NCBI RefSeq assembly: GCF_020921035.1
Contig: NC_063155.1
Location: 23,367,294-23,431,293, forward strand
DNA length: 64,000 nt
Direction of reading: 5' to 3'
Source: Rhodamnia argentea
Taxonomy: Eukaryota; Streptophyta; Magnoliopsida; Myrtales; Myrtaceae
Made by a program: the position numbers and the translations under genes. The notes beneath the pieces are model-generated. The model was not told the DNA's origin. It did not search any database and saw only the letters and a list, made by a program, of their open reading frames with translations. This document shows positions 1 to 14,842 of the stretch, one piece after another. Numbering within the stretch: the first letter of the stretch is position 1; each line of letters opens with the position of its first letter.

Positions 1-18
1 TCCCCTTGGGTGGATTTT

Positions 19-22
<4 letters not shown>

Positions 23-82
<60 letters not shown>
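23..82. repeat. (AG)30 microsatellite
   Basis: An uninterrupted AG dinucleotide run of about 60 bases. It lies in the long intron inferred at the left end of the DEAD-box helicase gene, where it is read as (CT)n on the coding strand. Confidence 0.95.
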
Positions 83-84
<2 letters not shown>

Positions 85-612
85 CTGATGTTGCACATAA
101 AACACTTAATTAATGAACGAGATCACTGAAATGAAAAGAAGAAAAGGAGAAAAGGAGAAAAGGCAAATTCTAGTCTCAGTGAAAACCAAGTGTAAGAGAG
201 CTTTATGCCATCAGAGTACAGGAAACTGCAAAAGCGGGACGAGTTGAAAACTAATAAAGTCCAGTCACCCCAAAGAAGAGAAAAGCTTCCGTTAAAAGTA
301 GAAAGACATGTCTCAGCTAGAAGTTGGACCCCAGCAATGGGTTAAAGTACATCAACAGAACTTACAGAATTCTTATTGGAAGAGAAAGAATATCAAAAGA
401 GGTAGAAACCTACTGCACCCTTGAAAGAGTACCTATAATCCAAATCATTCGGCCATAATTTCTCGTTATGATATCACATCTTTGTGTAATAGGGGCTTAG
501 CAGGAAAGGGGAAGACCATAGATAACGAAGAGATCAGGTCTGAGAGTTTGAATTGCCTCATTGAAACTCAATCATGTCATAATCATGTGCCCACACAGAA
601 TGCCAGTTTGGA

Positions 613-800
613 ATCACTTGGCCATTTGAACATCTTGAGTGATATTGCAATTTCAATAACTAAAGCCAACTAACATCATAATCTGTCAACAGAGCAACTC
701 TTATATATGGATCACTTGGCCATTTGAACATCTTGAATGATAGAGCAATTTCAATAACTAACATCATAATCTGTCAACAGAGCAACTCCCACGTATGGAT
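613..800. repeat. 98-bp imperfect tandem duplication in helicase intron
   Basis: The block beginning ATCACTTGGCCATTTGAAC at 613 recurs at 711, followed in both copies by closely matching sequence through GTCAACAGAGCAACTC. The second copy lacks about nine bases present in the first (around 662-670) and has a few substitutions. It is a local duplication inside the inferred helicase intron. Confidence 0.85.
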
Positions 801-1512
801 GCTCACAAAAAAGCATATGCCATCTAATCATGAAAATCATGCCAACTTATCAATTTGTCCAGCAACAAATGAGACAAATGTCTATACAACATTTAAAAGC
901 CACAGTAGCTTTCCAGTTTCAAATATCAAGTAATGTAATTACCTAACCAACCCATTCAAAAAGATCATCAATAAGTTCGACAAAGGTAGAATACCTTCAA
1001 TTCTTCAAAGATAAACAGCAATGCAACTTTTAAAGCAAGAGGTTATCAATAAGGTTTAAGTCAGGTGGACATTTCTTCATTCATATAGAACATTAAATTC
1101 AAGTCTTACAGCTCTTCTCTCATTGTATTCTGTTGATAGCGCGACAAGTATCAAATTTCATTAACAAATGGAAACCCAATCATCACCAGCTTGATAAACA
1201 AAACATAAACTCTTAATGCAGCATTCATAACTACTTGCACTTGGCTATTTAGGCATGATTTCATTTATAGAGTATCCTTTAAAGCATAAAGATTGGCAAA
1301 AGCCACACATGCAGAGCTTATTGTAGACTACTTGATGTAGTGAAAAAACCTATCACATAGAACAAGCATGATTCGACCAAAAAAACAAGCATGAGGATGT
1401 CATTTCTAAGAAGCCATCAAATTTACGATTAAAAAATAAGAAAAGCATTTTCACACTTTTTCCCCAGACATCAAAAAACCCCATTTCTAGGGGTTCATTT
1501 AATATGGTTTCA

Positions 1513-4359
<2,847 letters not shown>

Positions 4360-5250
4360 ATCTCGATTGAAACACCCTCACTTGAATTTTCACGAGCAAA
4401 TATATACCAGAACTTAAAAAATCGAAGTGAACACTTCTCCCGTTCGAATTTTACAATACAAAAGATAAAATAGTCTCCCTGAGAAAGATAAATGTCAGCT
4501 ATGTCAGCGATTTCAAAACCTGATGAAAAAAAGTAAAGATCATCAAATCAAGAGGCACGATCAATAACGCAATAAAAATAAGCAGAAAATATGAAATTCC
4601 CAAAAAGGCAAACCGGGATTGCAAGATGAACTGAGAGCACGACAGAGAATCGAAAAATCCAGGGACAACCAAAAATCGGTCACGCATTAAACCCCGAAAA
4701 TCCCTCAATTCCAGACGCATCTTCCCTATTCTCTCCCGTCCCACACACAGCGAGTCAAAAAATCACACAGCATCGAACACACCGAGCAGAAAGACGCAAT
4801 CACGAAGCGCGATCTAGCACGTCCCCGGGAGCGAGCGCGAAATGCAGCAGACCAAAGCCCGGAGCACCCCGAATGCTCGCGATTCCCAACGCCCATGCAA
4901 TCCCCGGCGCTCATAAGCGAGGACGAAGGGACAGAGAAGCATCCGCTCAAAAAACGCGAGCCAAGACCGGCCCCCAAAAAGGGCAGAGAAACGAGAGAAG
5001 GAAGAGGCGAGAAGCAGAGAGAGAGAGAGAGAGGGAGAGAGAGACAGAACCTGAAGAGGAACTGCGGGGAAGCTGTGCTCGACGACGAAAGAGGAGCGCT
5101 TGGTGCGTAGTTAGAAGAAAAGATTTGATTGAAGAAGATCCAATGAGGAAGAGAAGAAAACCCTAGAGAGGACAGACAGTACGTTTTAACGCAGCACCCC
5201 AAACCAAAATATCTCCTCTCTCTCTCTCTCTCTCTATAAAAAGAGCCCAA
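4360..5250 (-). promoter_or_regulatory. 5' leader (probable 5'UTR intron) and promoter-proximal region of the helicase gene
   Basis: Reading on the minus strand, a donor-like CAG/GTTCTG lies near 5050 and an acceptor-like TTTCTCAG near 4480, suggesting a 5'UTR intron as is common in this helicase subfamily. GA/CT microsatellites occur at about 5019-5044 and 5214-5235. The AGGGTTTT stretch at 5158-5165 is a telo-box (AAACCCTA on the plus strand), typical near transcription starts of translation-related plant genes. UTR limits are inferred, not proven. Confidence 0.5.
5158..5165 (+). promoter_or_regulatory. telo-box AAACCCTA near the helicase 5' end
   Basis: Exact AAACCCTA, a short telomere-like motif. 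In plants it is enriched close to transcription starts of genes for translation and RNA metabolism, and it is bound by TRB-type Myb proteins. Its place just upstream of the helicase leader fits that use. Confidence 0.5.
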
Positions 5251-6990
5251 AGGGAACTTTCTCTCTCTAGAAAATTGCCCCTCTTCTCTCTCTACATCTG
5301 ACTTTTGCGGTATTTTTATTTATTTTTTATTTTTATTTCTCGGAGTCCTGCTGCTGCTCTCTGGCCCTTTAAAGGAAAAAAAGAAAAAAGATGGGAAAAT
5401 GAAAATGGAGGAGGTGGGGAGATAAAATTAGGCAGCCCCTCCGCATAAAATAGTGGCTGGGCGTCATTATTCGGGGGACGAGCGGCTTAGAAAAGACGAT
5501 GATCTTTCCCCTCGTTTTTCAAAATCCCTTCCGCCCCCGAGGGGAAGAGGTAACTTCCTCTCGAAGGAGGGCGGTTTCCCCCCGGGCCTCCTGGGGCCCA
5601 CTAGGCCCAGGTTGGCCTTGTCCCCCCCCGCTCGTTTCTTGGGCCCAGAAAGATCTTGAACCGATCCTCCTTTTTTTTTTCAATGATTCTTATTTTAAGG
5701 TTCGAAACTAGAGAGGGGGGGATCGAGGGGTGCGCGCCGGGCGCCGCCGGCGAGACTCGGGGCTGCCGGGCATTGTGGAGATCTCGAGGGGTCGCAGATC
5801 AAGTTGGGACCGATGCGGGGCAGTTGCTCGATCCGGTAAGCCGGGCCTAGCTGGCTTCTTCGGACGGGGAGATTTCCGCGAGCTCATCTGGCCTCGAGGG
5901 ACCAAAAAGTTGTGTATGACAGATGTACGCCCATGTGATGGGGGCTCGGGGGTCCGTCTTTTTTACCTCGTGAACGGATTCAGTTGATTTACGTATTCAC
6001 AGATTGCTCTCTTTCTTCGACGTGGATCATGACTTTACGCGACTTCGAGGTTCGTGGCTTGTTTTCATTCCTGTGAATGCAGAGAAAGCGAAATTAGAAT
6101 CGGTCGAGAGCAATGTCAAGTAAAAAAAAAAAAGATTTACACAGCACGTTCGTACCTTCACGGATGGTGAGAATAGGTTTCATTCATTCCAATTTTCGTG
6201 AGCGATACGAACAATCGTTTTTAGAGAAAATGCTTTTTAAGTTGTTCATTTTTTTCGCGAAACAACCGAGTCCAAAGATGCTTGAAAAAGAAAGACTTAT
6301 ATGACAAGATACCATAGTGAAAGTACGGTGTATTTAAAGGTCGTTTAATGAAAAATTCTATCGCATCGGTACGATTTTCTCGACTTGGTCTTCAATATGA
6401 AGAAATGTTGCTCAACCGCTATTAGGCACGTGCAACGACAACTTTACTTTTGAATTTCGACACATTTCATACGTTTGTACCAAATCCACTTTCGATGTTT
6501 CTCAACCGCTACCATACTCGATAAAAATAAAGAGAGCGAAAAAACCATTGGCTCCCATTATAGAGAAAGGAAAAAGATTCATCTTGTTTTGACCCCCCTT
6601 ATTCGTATCCTACACGAAATCAAGTACTTAAGTTTGTAATCCGTCTAATCGAATCCATTAACTTGTATGATTTCTATGTTCCAAGTCTTAACACGTTTGG
6701 CTACACTGAGGCTTGAAAGCCCGTAACAACACCATTGAAGTAGAATTTCTGCTCTAGAAATGTTTCAAGAGCATAAACCCGTTTGGTTACGTAATCTTAT
6801 TTTTCTGCTCTAGAGCATGTTTTTTGCTCTAAAAATCGTTTTGAAGTTACTTTTTTACTTATATCCAAAAGTAGAAAAATCAACTTCTGCTCAGAACTAG
6901 AAGTTGATTTGTAGAGTAGAAGTTTTGCCATGCGCGCCCCTAAAACAACATACTTTTAAATTGAAAATAAGGAAAAGAGCAGCTCTTGTA
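5251..6990. other. Intergenic region with a GC-rich island and a MITE-like segment
   Basis: No supported gene. About 5460-5960 is markedly GC-rich compared with its surroundings and includes a donor-like CGATCCG/GTAAGC near 5835, but no conserved open frame follows. Around 6700-6920 the sequence has GTTTGG and TCTAGAGCA-type motifs arranged as a degenerate inverted repeat, like an old hAT/PIF MITE. The remainder is AT-rich and unremarkable. Confidence 0.4.
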
Positions 6991-6994
6991 AATG

Positions 6995-7625
6995 GATAAG
7001 TTCACCTGAAATCTCAAAACTTTTTATAAAAGTACAGTTGAGTCATAAACTTGAAAAAAATGTAATCAAGTCTTAAAATTTATCAAATTGATGCAATCGA
7101 GTCATTTTATTAACCCTGTCCAATTTGACTAACAAAAAATGCCAGCAATCTTTTTTTATTTATTTTCTCTCTCATGAGATGACCTTGACGTGGCTAAAAC
7201 ATAAAAATAAATGACATCATTTTGTCCAAATCTAATTCCTTAATTCAAAATTTATTTGTTCTATTAAAAATAAGCAAATCTTTAAAAAATACAAACCCCC
7301 ACCCCAAAAAAAGAAGATCTTCTTCTTTTTTCTTTTTTGATTTTTTTTTCTCGTTACTTAATCTAACTTATAGAAAATTTGTATTAAAAAATTAGTTTTG
7401 GACCAAAACGACGTTACTTTAGATGGTTAGCTCCATATAGAAGAGTGAAAATAATAAGAAAAAAGTCACATCAGTATTTTCGTTAGTCAAATTTGATAGG
7501 GTTAACAGTAGGAGTCAATTGCACCGATTTGATAAGGTTTGTGACTTCGTTACACTTTTAGCAAATTTTAGGACTCAATTATATTCTTGTGCCAAGTTTT
7601 AGAACTTTTAGTGCATTTATTCTTA
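6995..7625. repeat. Palindromic foldback element, family A copy 1
   Basis: Long imperfect terminal inverted repeats. The left side (about 6995-7150) contains AAGTTCACCTGAAATCTC, TCAAATTGATGCAATCGAGTC and ATTTGACTAAC; the complement of the right side (about 7470-7625) carries the same series in the same order. The arms flank a T-rich then A-rich centre. Three related copies occur near 29.98, 43.29 and 50.23 kb. No coding capacity; it resembles a non-autonomous foldback/MULE-type element. Confidence 0.7.
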
Positions 7626-7930
7626 TCTAAAATTTAGTCAAAAAAGAGAATAAAACATAAGTAACAGAGGCAGAGAGATCACGGGGAAGGTACTTGATTG
7701 CGCAACCTTCGAACACCGTCATCATCCACACCTTACGACTATTCCTCCCGTGGCAATCTCTCTAGCTCGCTAAATTATTAGATTTAGGCATTGCTAAGGC
7801 ACGCAATCTCAACAATATTGAACCTCACTTGGGATGCATGTCAAGACCAACCCTTGATCCTCTTGCTCTGATACCACATTGTCAAGCCCGATCCTCGATC
7901 CCACCGCTCTTATACCAACTCTTAAGGGAC
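7626..7930. other. Spacer between foldback element and LTR block
   Basis: Short unique-looking stretch. It includes two near-copies of a phrase with CTTGATCC/CTCGATCC followed by a CTCTTATACCA-like string at about 7850-7920. No open frame or RNA gene recognised. Confidence 0.3.
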
Positions 7931-10900
7931 TGTTGACTCCTAAAATTTTAACTAAATTTTTCGGTCGTCAATTTGCATAAAAAATCAGGAATTATTTTTA
8001 TTTCCCGCAAAAAATTAATCCATTATTCATATTTAATTTTTGTCATTCATGCATTGCATTTTTGCATTTAATTGAACCGGCAATAGAAACGGACTTGAGC
8101 TAGTCGTGCGGACATGGCCCATACATTTTACATATTCATCGGGTCGACCATTGATGGACTTGATTGAATGTTTTAGAATTTGATTAATTGGAATAAGCCT
8201 ATAATTCATCGAGGTGGCTTAATTCAGACGTGGGTACTCCAATAAAGAAGTTGAATTTTTGAAGCTTGACCAAGATTTGAGGGAACCAGCACAGCCCCAT
8301 GATATCCATGCACAATCATTTCGTTGGGAAGCAAAGCAGGAAAATCAAGGAGATTTGAGAGATTTGTGGGACTATCTTATTTGCACTATCACAGAAAAAG
8401 AACATGCGGTGCCTTCAAGTAGAAGTCAGTGAGCAAGTCCATGTAAGATGATGTTCGCACATACGACAAGCAGGGGGGGAGGTTTCAGTGATTGAAACAA
8501 AAAAAAAAAAGGCGTTAGAGAGAAGTTATAGAGAGAGAAGGTGTTGTTAACGCTTGATTTTTTTTTTTTATCAATTTTATTTTTAGAAATTTTTTTAAAA
8601 AAATTCATAAAAAGTCAAAAATTACAAAATCAACTTTGGAAATCTTGGCCAAGCCTAAGAACCATTTTTTGAACAAAAAAATATTTTTCATATTTTTATT
8701 ATTTTTTGAAAATAGAGAAAACACTTGAAAAATGGGGAAAAATAGCATTTGAGGCAGAAAAAATATATAAAAATAGCCAATATTTTTATTTTAATTTCAT
8801 TTTCATTTTGGCTTCTTAAAATTTGAAAAATTCAATTCGAGATTATGGGTTACTTCATTAGACATAATTCTGAATTGAGCTAAAAAATGCATTTTGAGTC
8901 ATTTGATTTTCTTTTTTTCACTTTTTGCAAGTTGTGGCATTTGCCTCAAGTCCCTCTCGTTCGCTTTTGGCCCAAAAATTTCAGAAAATTATAGAATTGG
9001 ACTAAAACGACCAAATTGCACAAATATTTTTCAGTTTAGTCCATGGGTTTTAAATAAAATGCAATTAATCAAATTCTAGGGATCACCATGGCAAAGTAGG
9101 ACCACTACCCTATAGTTTTCAACTTTCTGAATTGATCTGTGGGGGTAGTTTGGATTGAATTGGTCATTTAGGGTTTGAATTACATAATTTTCATTTCCGG
9201 GTCAAATGGAAAATTTGGGATTTTTTATAATTCCTAGCATATTTTTGGGGAAAATCACATTTTCTAACAGAATTCATGCCCCTGAGTCCAATTTTGACAT
9301 CTAATTTGAAAATATTTGAAGTCTTGGAGGTCAATTTGAGGATTTTAGGTCTGCTCGGTCAAACCGGATTTGACCCAGCGACCCCGAGAGACCATTTTCT
9401 TTCCCAAATTGCAATTCCCACGCAATTTTAAACTCATTCATAGGTCGAGATTGACCAGCCAAATTGGGTCCCTTCCCGACCATAATCGTAGGAGCTTGGG
9501 GAGGGGTTTTATTCGTCGCCTTCCTCTATGTCTATCAAGACCAATTTTAGGGCCAATGGTCGCCGAAGCAGGGCGGAGCAGCTCGGTCAATACCGCGGCG
9601 GTTTGCGAAAGTCAACTCAAGCTGTACCGTCCGAATCGGACATTAATTCGAGCACGCCGGAGGTGCAAACCGACTTGACGGAATTCTCCATCGTTTCTGT
9701 CGGCGTTTGGACCAAATAGCACGCGTGATCACATGCCGTTTGAAGTCGGTGGATGCTCCTCCCGCGCGCAAACTCAATTCGAATAGGAGAAGTATGATCT
9801 CACGCATTTTTGTGGGAGGAGGTTCATTATGTTCACAAACAAAACAAAATAAAGAGAGAGAGTTAGAGAGAGAAAATTCTCTCTGTGAGGCCGCCATTGA
9901 AGCAAACTCAGGCTAGAGCTTCAAGGACTTCACTGCGACAATCCATAGCAAATCAAGGCTTAAGATCACTTCTAGAAGCTTGCTGAAGCTCGAAGGAAGC
10001 GATCGAACCTACTCCGACGACTCAACACCTCCAAAAGCGGTAAGTCGAACTCGCGAGCTTTCATCTTATTGACACCTAAATTTTGACTAATCTTTTTAGT
10101 CATTTATTTTGCATAAAAATTAGGAATTAATTTCAATCCCTACAAAAAATAATCGGATCACTTTTCATATTTATATTTAACTTCATATTGCATTACATTG
10201 CATTTACATTTAATCGGATCGACGGTGGAAAATGGATTGAAATCGACGAGCGGTGGGCCAAAACTCAAAGAGCAGAATTCGGCCAACTAGCGGGCAATTC
10301 CGAAAAATTCATCAAGATCTTGAGGTCTAATTTGAGCTTAAATCAGCCCATTTAGTGTTTAATTTGGGAAAAAGCCTTTTAATTAAGGATGCTCATTAAT
10401 TGAGAAAAAGACTTGTCTCTGGATCAAATTACGGTTATCCGAAGTTGAAGGACTATTTCATAATTAAATAAAAGTTGTGAAACCCTAGTTTGTCCATAAA
10501 TAGGTAGCTTGTTCACAATTCAAGGGGAGCCACTTTATTGAATACACGGCCACTTGGGGGATTGATAGTCAAGGGACGAACGAAGAAAACCTCACGTTGG
10601 TCCACTCCTGGGACCGACCAACAGAATGGAATCTTGGAGCATCTCTTTTGCCTTCGCTGACCTCAATTGCTAAGTGCTACAAGCCATTGTGTCGTGAATA
10701 CTCAATCGCCATCGAGCTGAATACCATTGACTGTTCATCTACAAAAGTAAGAGTTTCCTCTTTTTTGTGTTTATTTTGCAGATTCTTTGGGCCCCGCAAG
10801 TGATTCATCGATGACGGGTCCTTGCGATCCTCGTATGGGAGCACCATCCAGTGCCATCGCATTGCAGTCGCTGTACAGTCCTTTTTGCGAGGCAAATTGA

Positions 10901-13900
10901 GCAGCCACGAGGTTCAGCCCTCCAGCTACGATCCAGGGGATTCGAGAGCCCGATCGACAAAGACGAGCCACAACTGCGAGTTTGTCGGTTACCGAATCGA
11001 GTGCGACCATCCAGATGTTGATGCATTTGTTCTTGATCACGACCGGTGGACTTCATCACTACAAGACTACCTAGCGGACTGGCATGATCAGATATAAAGG
11101 GCAGTGATTTGGTGATCCGTGAACCCATACCAACGCCACAAGTTTCTCGGCAATTGTTTCTTCTTCTTTTTTGGGTCCTTTTCGGAGGATCATCGTTGCT
11201 GCAATTCTCCATCGTGAACCACCGCTGCATCAATAGCGGACCTCTCAAGTTCGTCGTCACAAGCTCCCCGCCGCAAGACGAGCCTGAGAATCGAACAAGC
11301 CGATATACGTGACCCATTCAATTTTGGCAACATCATCTCGGAGGCAAAAATCAGATCCCGCATGCCATCCTGCCGCCGGTTCATGATCCGCAAGATTGAG
11401 TCGATTTGATTTGGTTCGAATTCGGGTAACTCATCTGCAAATTAGATAAATTTATTATCTAATCGATTTAAAATATTTGATTATCTATTTGGGCTATTTC
11501 GTTATCTAGCGAAATCTTTTTTGAGTCGTAGGTGATCAATTAGGAAAATCTTTTCCTAATTCGCAACCGCACATATGGAATTAATTATATCTATAAGGCT
11601 TTAGATAAAATTAACGACATTTCGAGTATTTCGAATTTTTAGGGTCGATCTATCATGCTTTAGATCGAAACTTGATTCGAAAGAAATTGCGAAATATTCA
11701 AGATTGATTTATTTGCTTTCCATATTTGAATTTAACCGATTGGATTGCTATCTTTTTTGCAATTGAATGCAGGTTGAAAATCTCTAAAAAAATATTGCAC
11801 ATAGATAATTGTTGCATATAGATTAGATTTACATATCATTCTAGATAAAATTGTCATGTTTAAATGAAATTGTACTCTAGGTTAAAATCATATAGATAGG
11901 ATTGCATGTTTAAATTGATTGCCGGAATAAATTAGATTAGATTCCATTCTAGGTTAGAATATGCATGTTTAGATAGATTATTATGTCAAAAATAGATTAT
12001 CTTTAATGGGTTAGGGTTTAGGTCAATTTAAATCCTAAAATATGTAAGATAACTATCTTTTAAGCATAGTTTATTTTAGGGCCATAATTGAATCCGAAAA
12101 TCAAAAAATCATTTTCGTCATGTCACATTACATGTCACATTTGGAGTTGCATGTTTAGGTCAATTAATGAATTCATCATGTAGATTGCATGTTAGGATTG
12201 ATTGTAATTGCATGTCATATAGAGTTAGTCATGTATTTTAATTAAATTTATATGCATTCTTAGGCTAGATAGCATTCATTCATGCCATTGCATTTAGATT
12301 AAAATTCATGCATTGCATATAGATTAAATTTCATTTAAAAGTGAAAATCCAAAAAGAGAGCATATTGTTTGGTGCATGCTTCCTACTTACGTTGAATTTT
12401 GGATGTTCATTTAATTCATTGTGCACACGCATGATAACCTACGTTAGTGGCTTAAGTTAAAATCAATTAAAATCTGCTTGATGAAACTTTTTCTTGAAAT
12501 TAAATGGTACCGAAAGGGTGTTAGAGTAATCTAGCGTAATCAAGTTCCCATACCCAAAATCTCTGGTTTATAGAAATAAAATAATCCTTCCACTATTTTA
12601 TTTAGGTTCATAATCAACCTACCATAAATGATTAGTGGCGACTCCTAATTAAAATCTTAGCATATTAATAATTGAACCTTAAGCTATGAATTGGTAGAGT
12701 TTGGGAGAACTCGAGCTAAGTTAGTTACTTTAATTAACTTAGTATTCCATTAACCTGAAAAGTGATTTTTTTTTTTTTTAGGTCGTGACACCTTTGTGCA
12801 TCAATGGTAGAGCTCAACTCCGGCCAGTATTATTGCAATTATTGTTTGCGTTTTGTTCCCCGAGCTCATCTAAGCACGTTCGCATTCCATTTTTACATTG
12901 ACTTCGCCTGAAACCTTCGAGTTGAACCCCCTACCGGTCGCGAATTCATCGCAACTTGGCCATTCAAATCTAGCAACCTAGAGCTCGATCGGGACCTCGG
13001 GTAAGTCTCCCGAACTTCATGTGGTGATATTATGTGAGTTAATTGCATAGTTATGCTTTAGAATGCACATATAGGTTTCGCCATTGATGAACTGTGCGAG
13101 CTTCAATCATGTTTATTCTACCGTTGGATTACTCTAGATTTTGGGTATGTTGTAGAGGACATCGAGACGAGTCGAACGGCGCATGTTTTAGGTTTATCGG
13201 TGAAGAATCCACCATTGATCGTCGCTGGGAAACTCTCGGCCATCCGTTCGATAGCTACGCAAGGAAGACAAAGACCAATCAGCCTTCGCTAACTTGATCA
13301 ATGTTTGACCTAGCGCCGACGTGGCGCCACAAGGCTCGACACATGGCAGCCACATCGATCGAGGCGAATATTCTGATATATTTTCGAATACTAAAAAAAA
13401 AACCCAAATCGGATGGTTGGTGTTAAATCACATATTGCGATTTGTGATTTTTCAGAAATTAAAAATGATTTTTTGGATTATAAAATATTTTCAGAAAAAA
13501 AAATTGTGATCGAACGGTCGAGAATTAGTCTCGCCGTGCGATCCTGGCCGTAGGATCTAGTATGCGGATTGAACGGCTGAGAATTAGTCTCTCTGTTTGA
13601 TCTCGGCCGTTGGTTTCGGAAATTAGATCAAACGGTTTAGATTGAGTCTTCGTTTCCGATGGTGGTGGCTTAGCTATGAGGGTAAGCCTAGACTGTATGA
13701 TTCAATATTAGATTAAAAAATTCTATTAAAATAGATTTAAAAAAATTAGAAAAATATCAAAAAATCAAATGCGGCATCGTTTTAGACCAACTCGGGACCC
13801 TTCCGGTCTAGGTTGGATATCCGGTTCGCATGGGTGGAGCCAACCCGATCCAAAAAATTAATAAAAAATCATAAAAATTAGAAAAATCAATAAAAAAAAT

Positions 13901-14600
13901 CAGAAAAATTCCCAAAAAATAACAAAAACTAGGAATGTCCACATTCAACTAGCCCAATCCAATTTTATGATTTTTCGATTCCCGAGCATCCGAAAATGAC
14001 CGTTTTACCCATCTAGACAATTTGTCCCAAATTTTTCCGAAACATGTCCGAACTTAATTGGTACATTCCCTAAGCCCTCCTAGGGCTATGCTAGGCATGA
14101 CATGTTGACATTGATTGAATGCGTTTTATCTGCATGTTCTTGATTGCCTTGATTTGCGCACTTTCGATTTTGATTGTGACTGATAAAATAAAAATTCTCA
14201 TTTGCATAAAATCCTTAGATTGCTAAAACTTGTCTCACCTTCCAACGCATCTGCATGAATTCTTAGTTTAGGAAATCACTGAACTTAGGTATCGAAAGGG
14301 CGTCGATAATAATTTCGATGTAACCAAAACCCCGAACCCATTTCTCTTATTTTCGTAAAATCGAACAGACTTTCCCGACCACTCAATAGGGTATCATACC
14401 CTCCAAAAAATGATTGGTAGTGACTCCGTTGGCATGTACACTAAGCACATGTCACCCAACCACACTAAGGTCGACCTCGATTTAAAGTTATCCGTCGCGA
14501 TTTGAGTAATGGGCCTTAGGAGGGGCCCGTGTTCGAAATTCATACCATGGCGAGTAGTGGACAACGACGACCCATTACCCCTCAAAAGCCATCCGCCGCA
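7931..14600 (+). mobile_element. Tat/Ogre-like LTR remnant, interrupted by a second LTR copy
   Basis: The start TGTTGACTCCTAAAATTTT at 7931, followed by TTGCATAAAAAATCAGGAAT and a long low-complexity body, matches the typical 5' end of large Tat/Ogre-type Ty3-gypsy LTRs. A related 3'-end signature (ATCGAAAGGGCGTCGATAAT, then a GTGACTCC phrase) is seen at about 14286-14435. Between them lies a full second LTR copy (10067-12790), so this looks like an older LTR with a younger one inside or beside it. I see no gag, protease, RT or integrase. The outer limits are estimates. Confidence 0.55.
10067..12790 (+). mobile_element. Tat/Ogre-like long terminal repeat (about 2.7 kb)
   Basis: Begins TATTGACACCTAAATTTTGAC (a TG-to-TA variant of the same LTR start seen at 7931) and ends TTTTAGGTCGTGACA at 12790. 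The 3' section has the phrases GGTACCGAAAGGG, TAATCAACCTACC, GTGGCGACTCC and ATTGGTAGAG in the same order as in the copy ending at 18642. No clear 5-bp target duplication was found at the two ends, so it may be nested, truncated or rearranged. No protein domains recognised. Confidence 0.6.
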
Positions 14601-14842
14601 TTCCGCAAGCAGTGAGGGGAGAGAGAGAGAGAATTCACAGGTCATGAAGTAGAGTCCGTGGTATACATCAAAGAGGGAGTGAAGAAGTTCTTCTATTCTT
14701 GTAGAATCCGAAGATCAACCAGAAGACAAGCACCAATGTAATATTGGAGGGTGCGACGAAGGGAATCAACAACTCTAGTGAAGCAATCATCCTCCAAGTC
14801 CAAGATCGAGCCTCCTGCCGTGTCTTGCTCGCTCTAGATCGG

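Noticed and set aside
4726-5250. 174-codon minus-strand frame in the helicase leader
   Set aside because: CT-rich leader and microsatellite sequence gives Ser/Leu runs; no motif, and the helicase start lies downstream.
10805-11317. 170-codon minus-strand frame
   Set aside because: It lies inside a Tat-like LTR, overlaps several other frames and has no recognisable motif.
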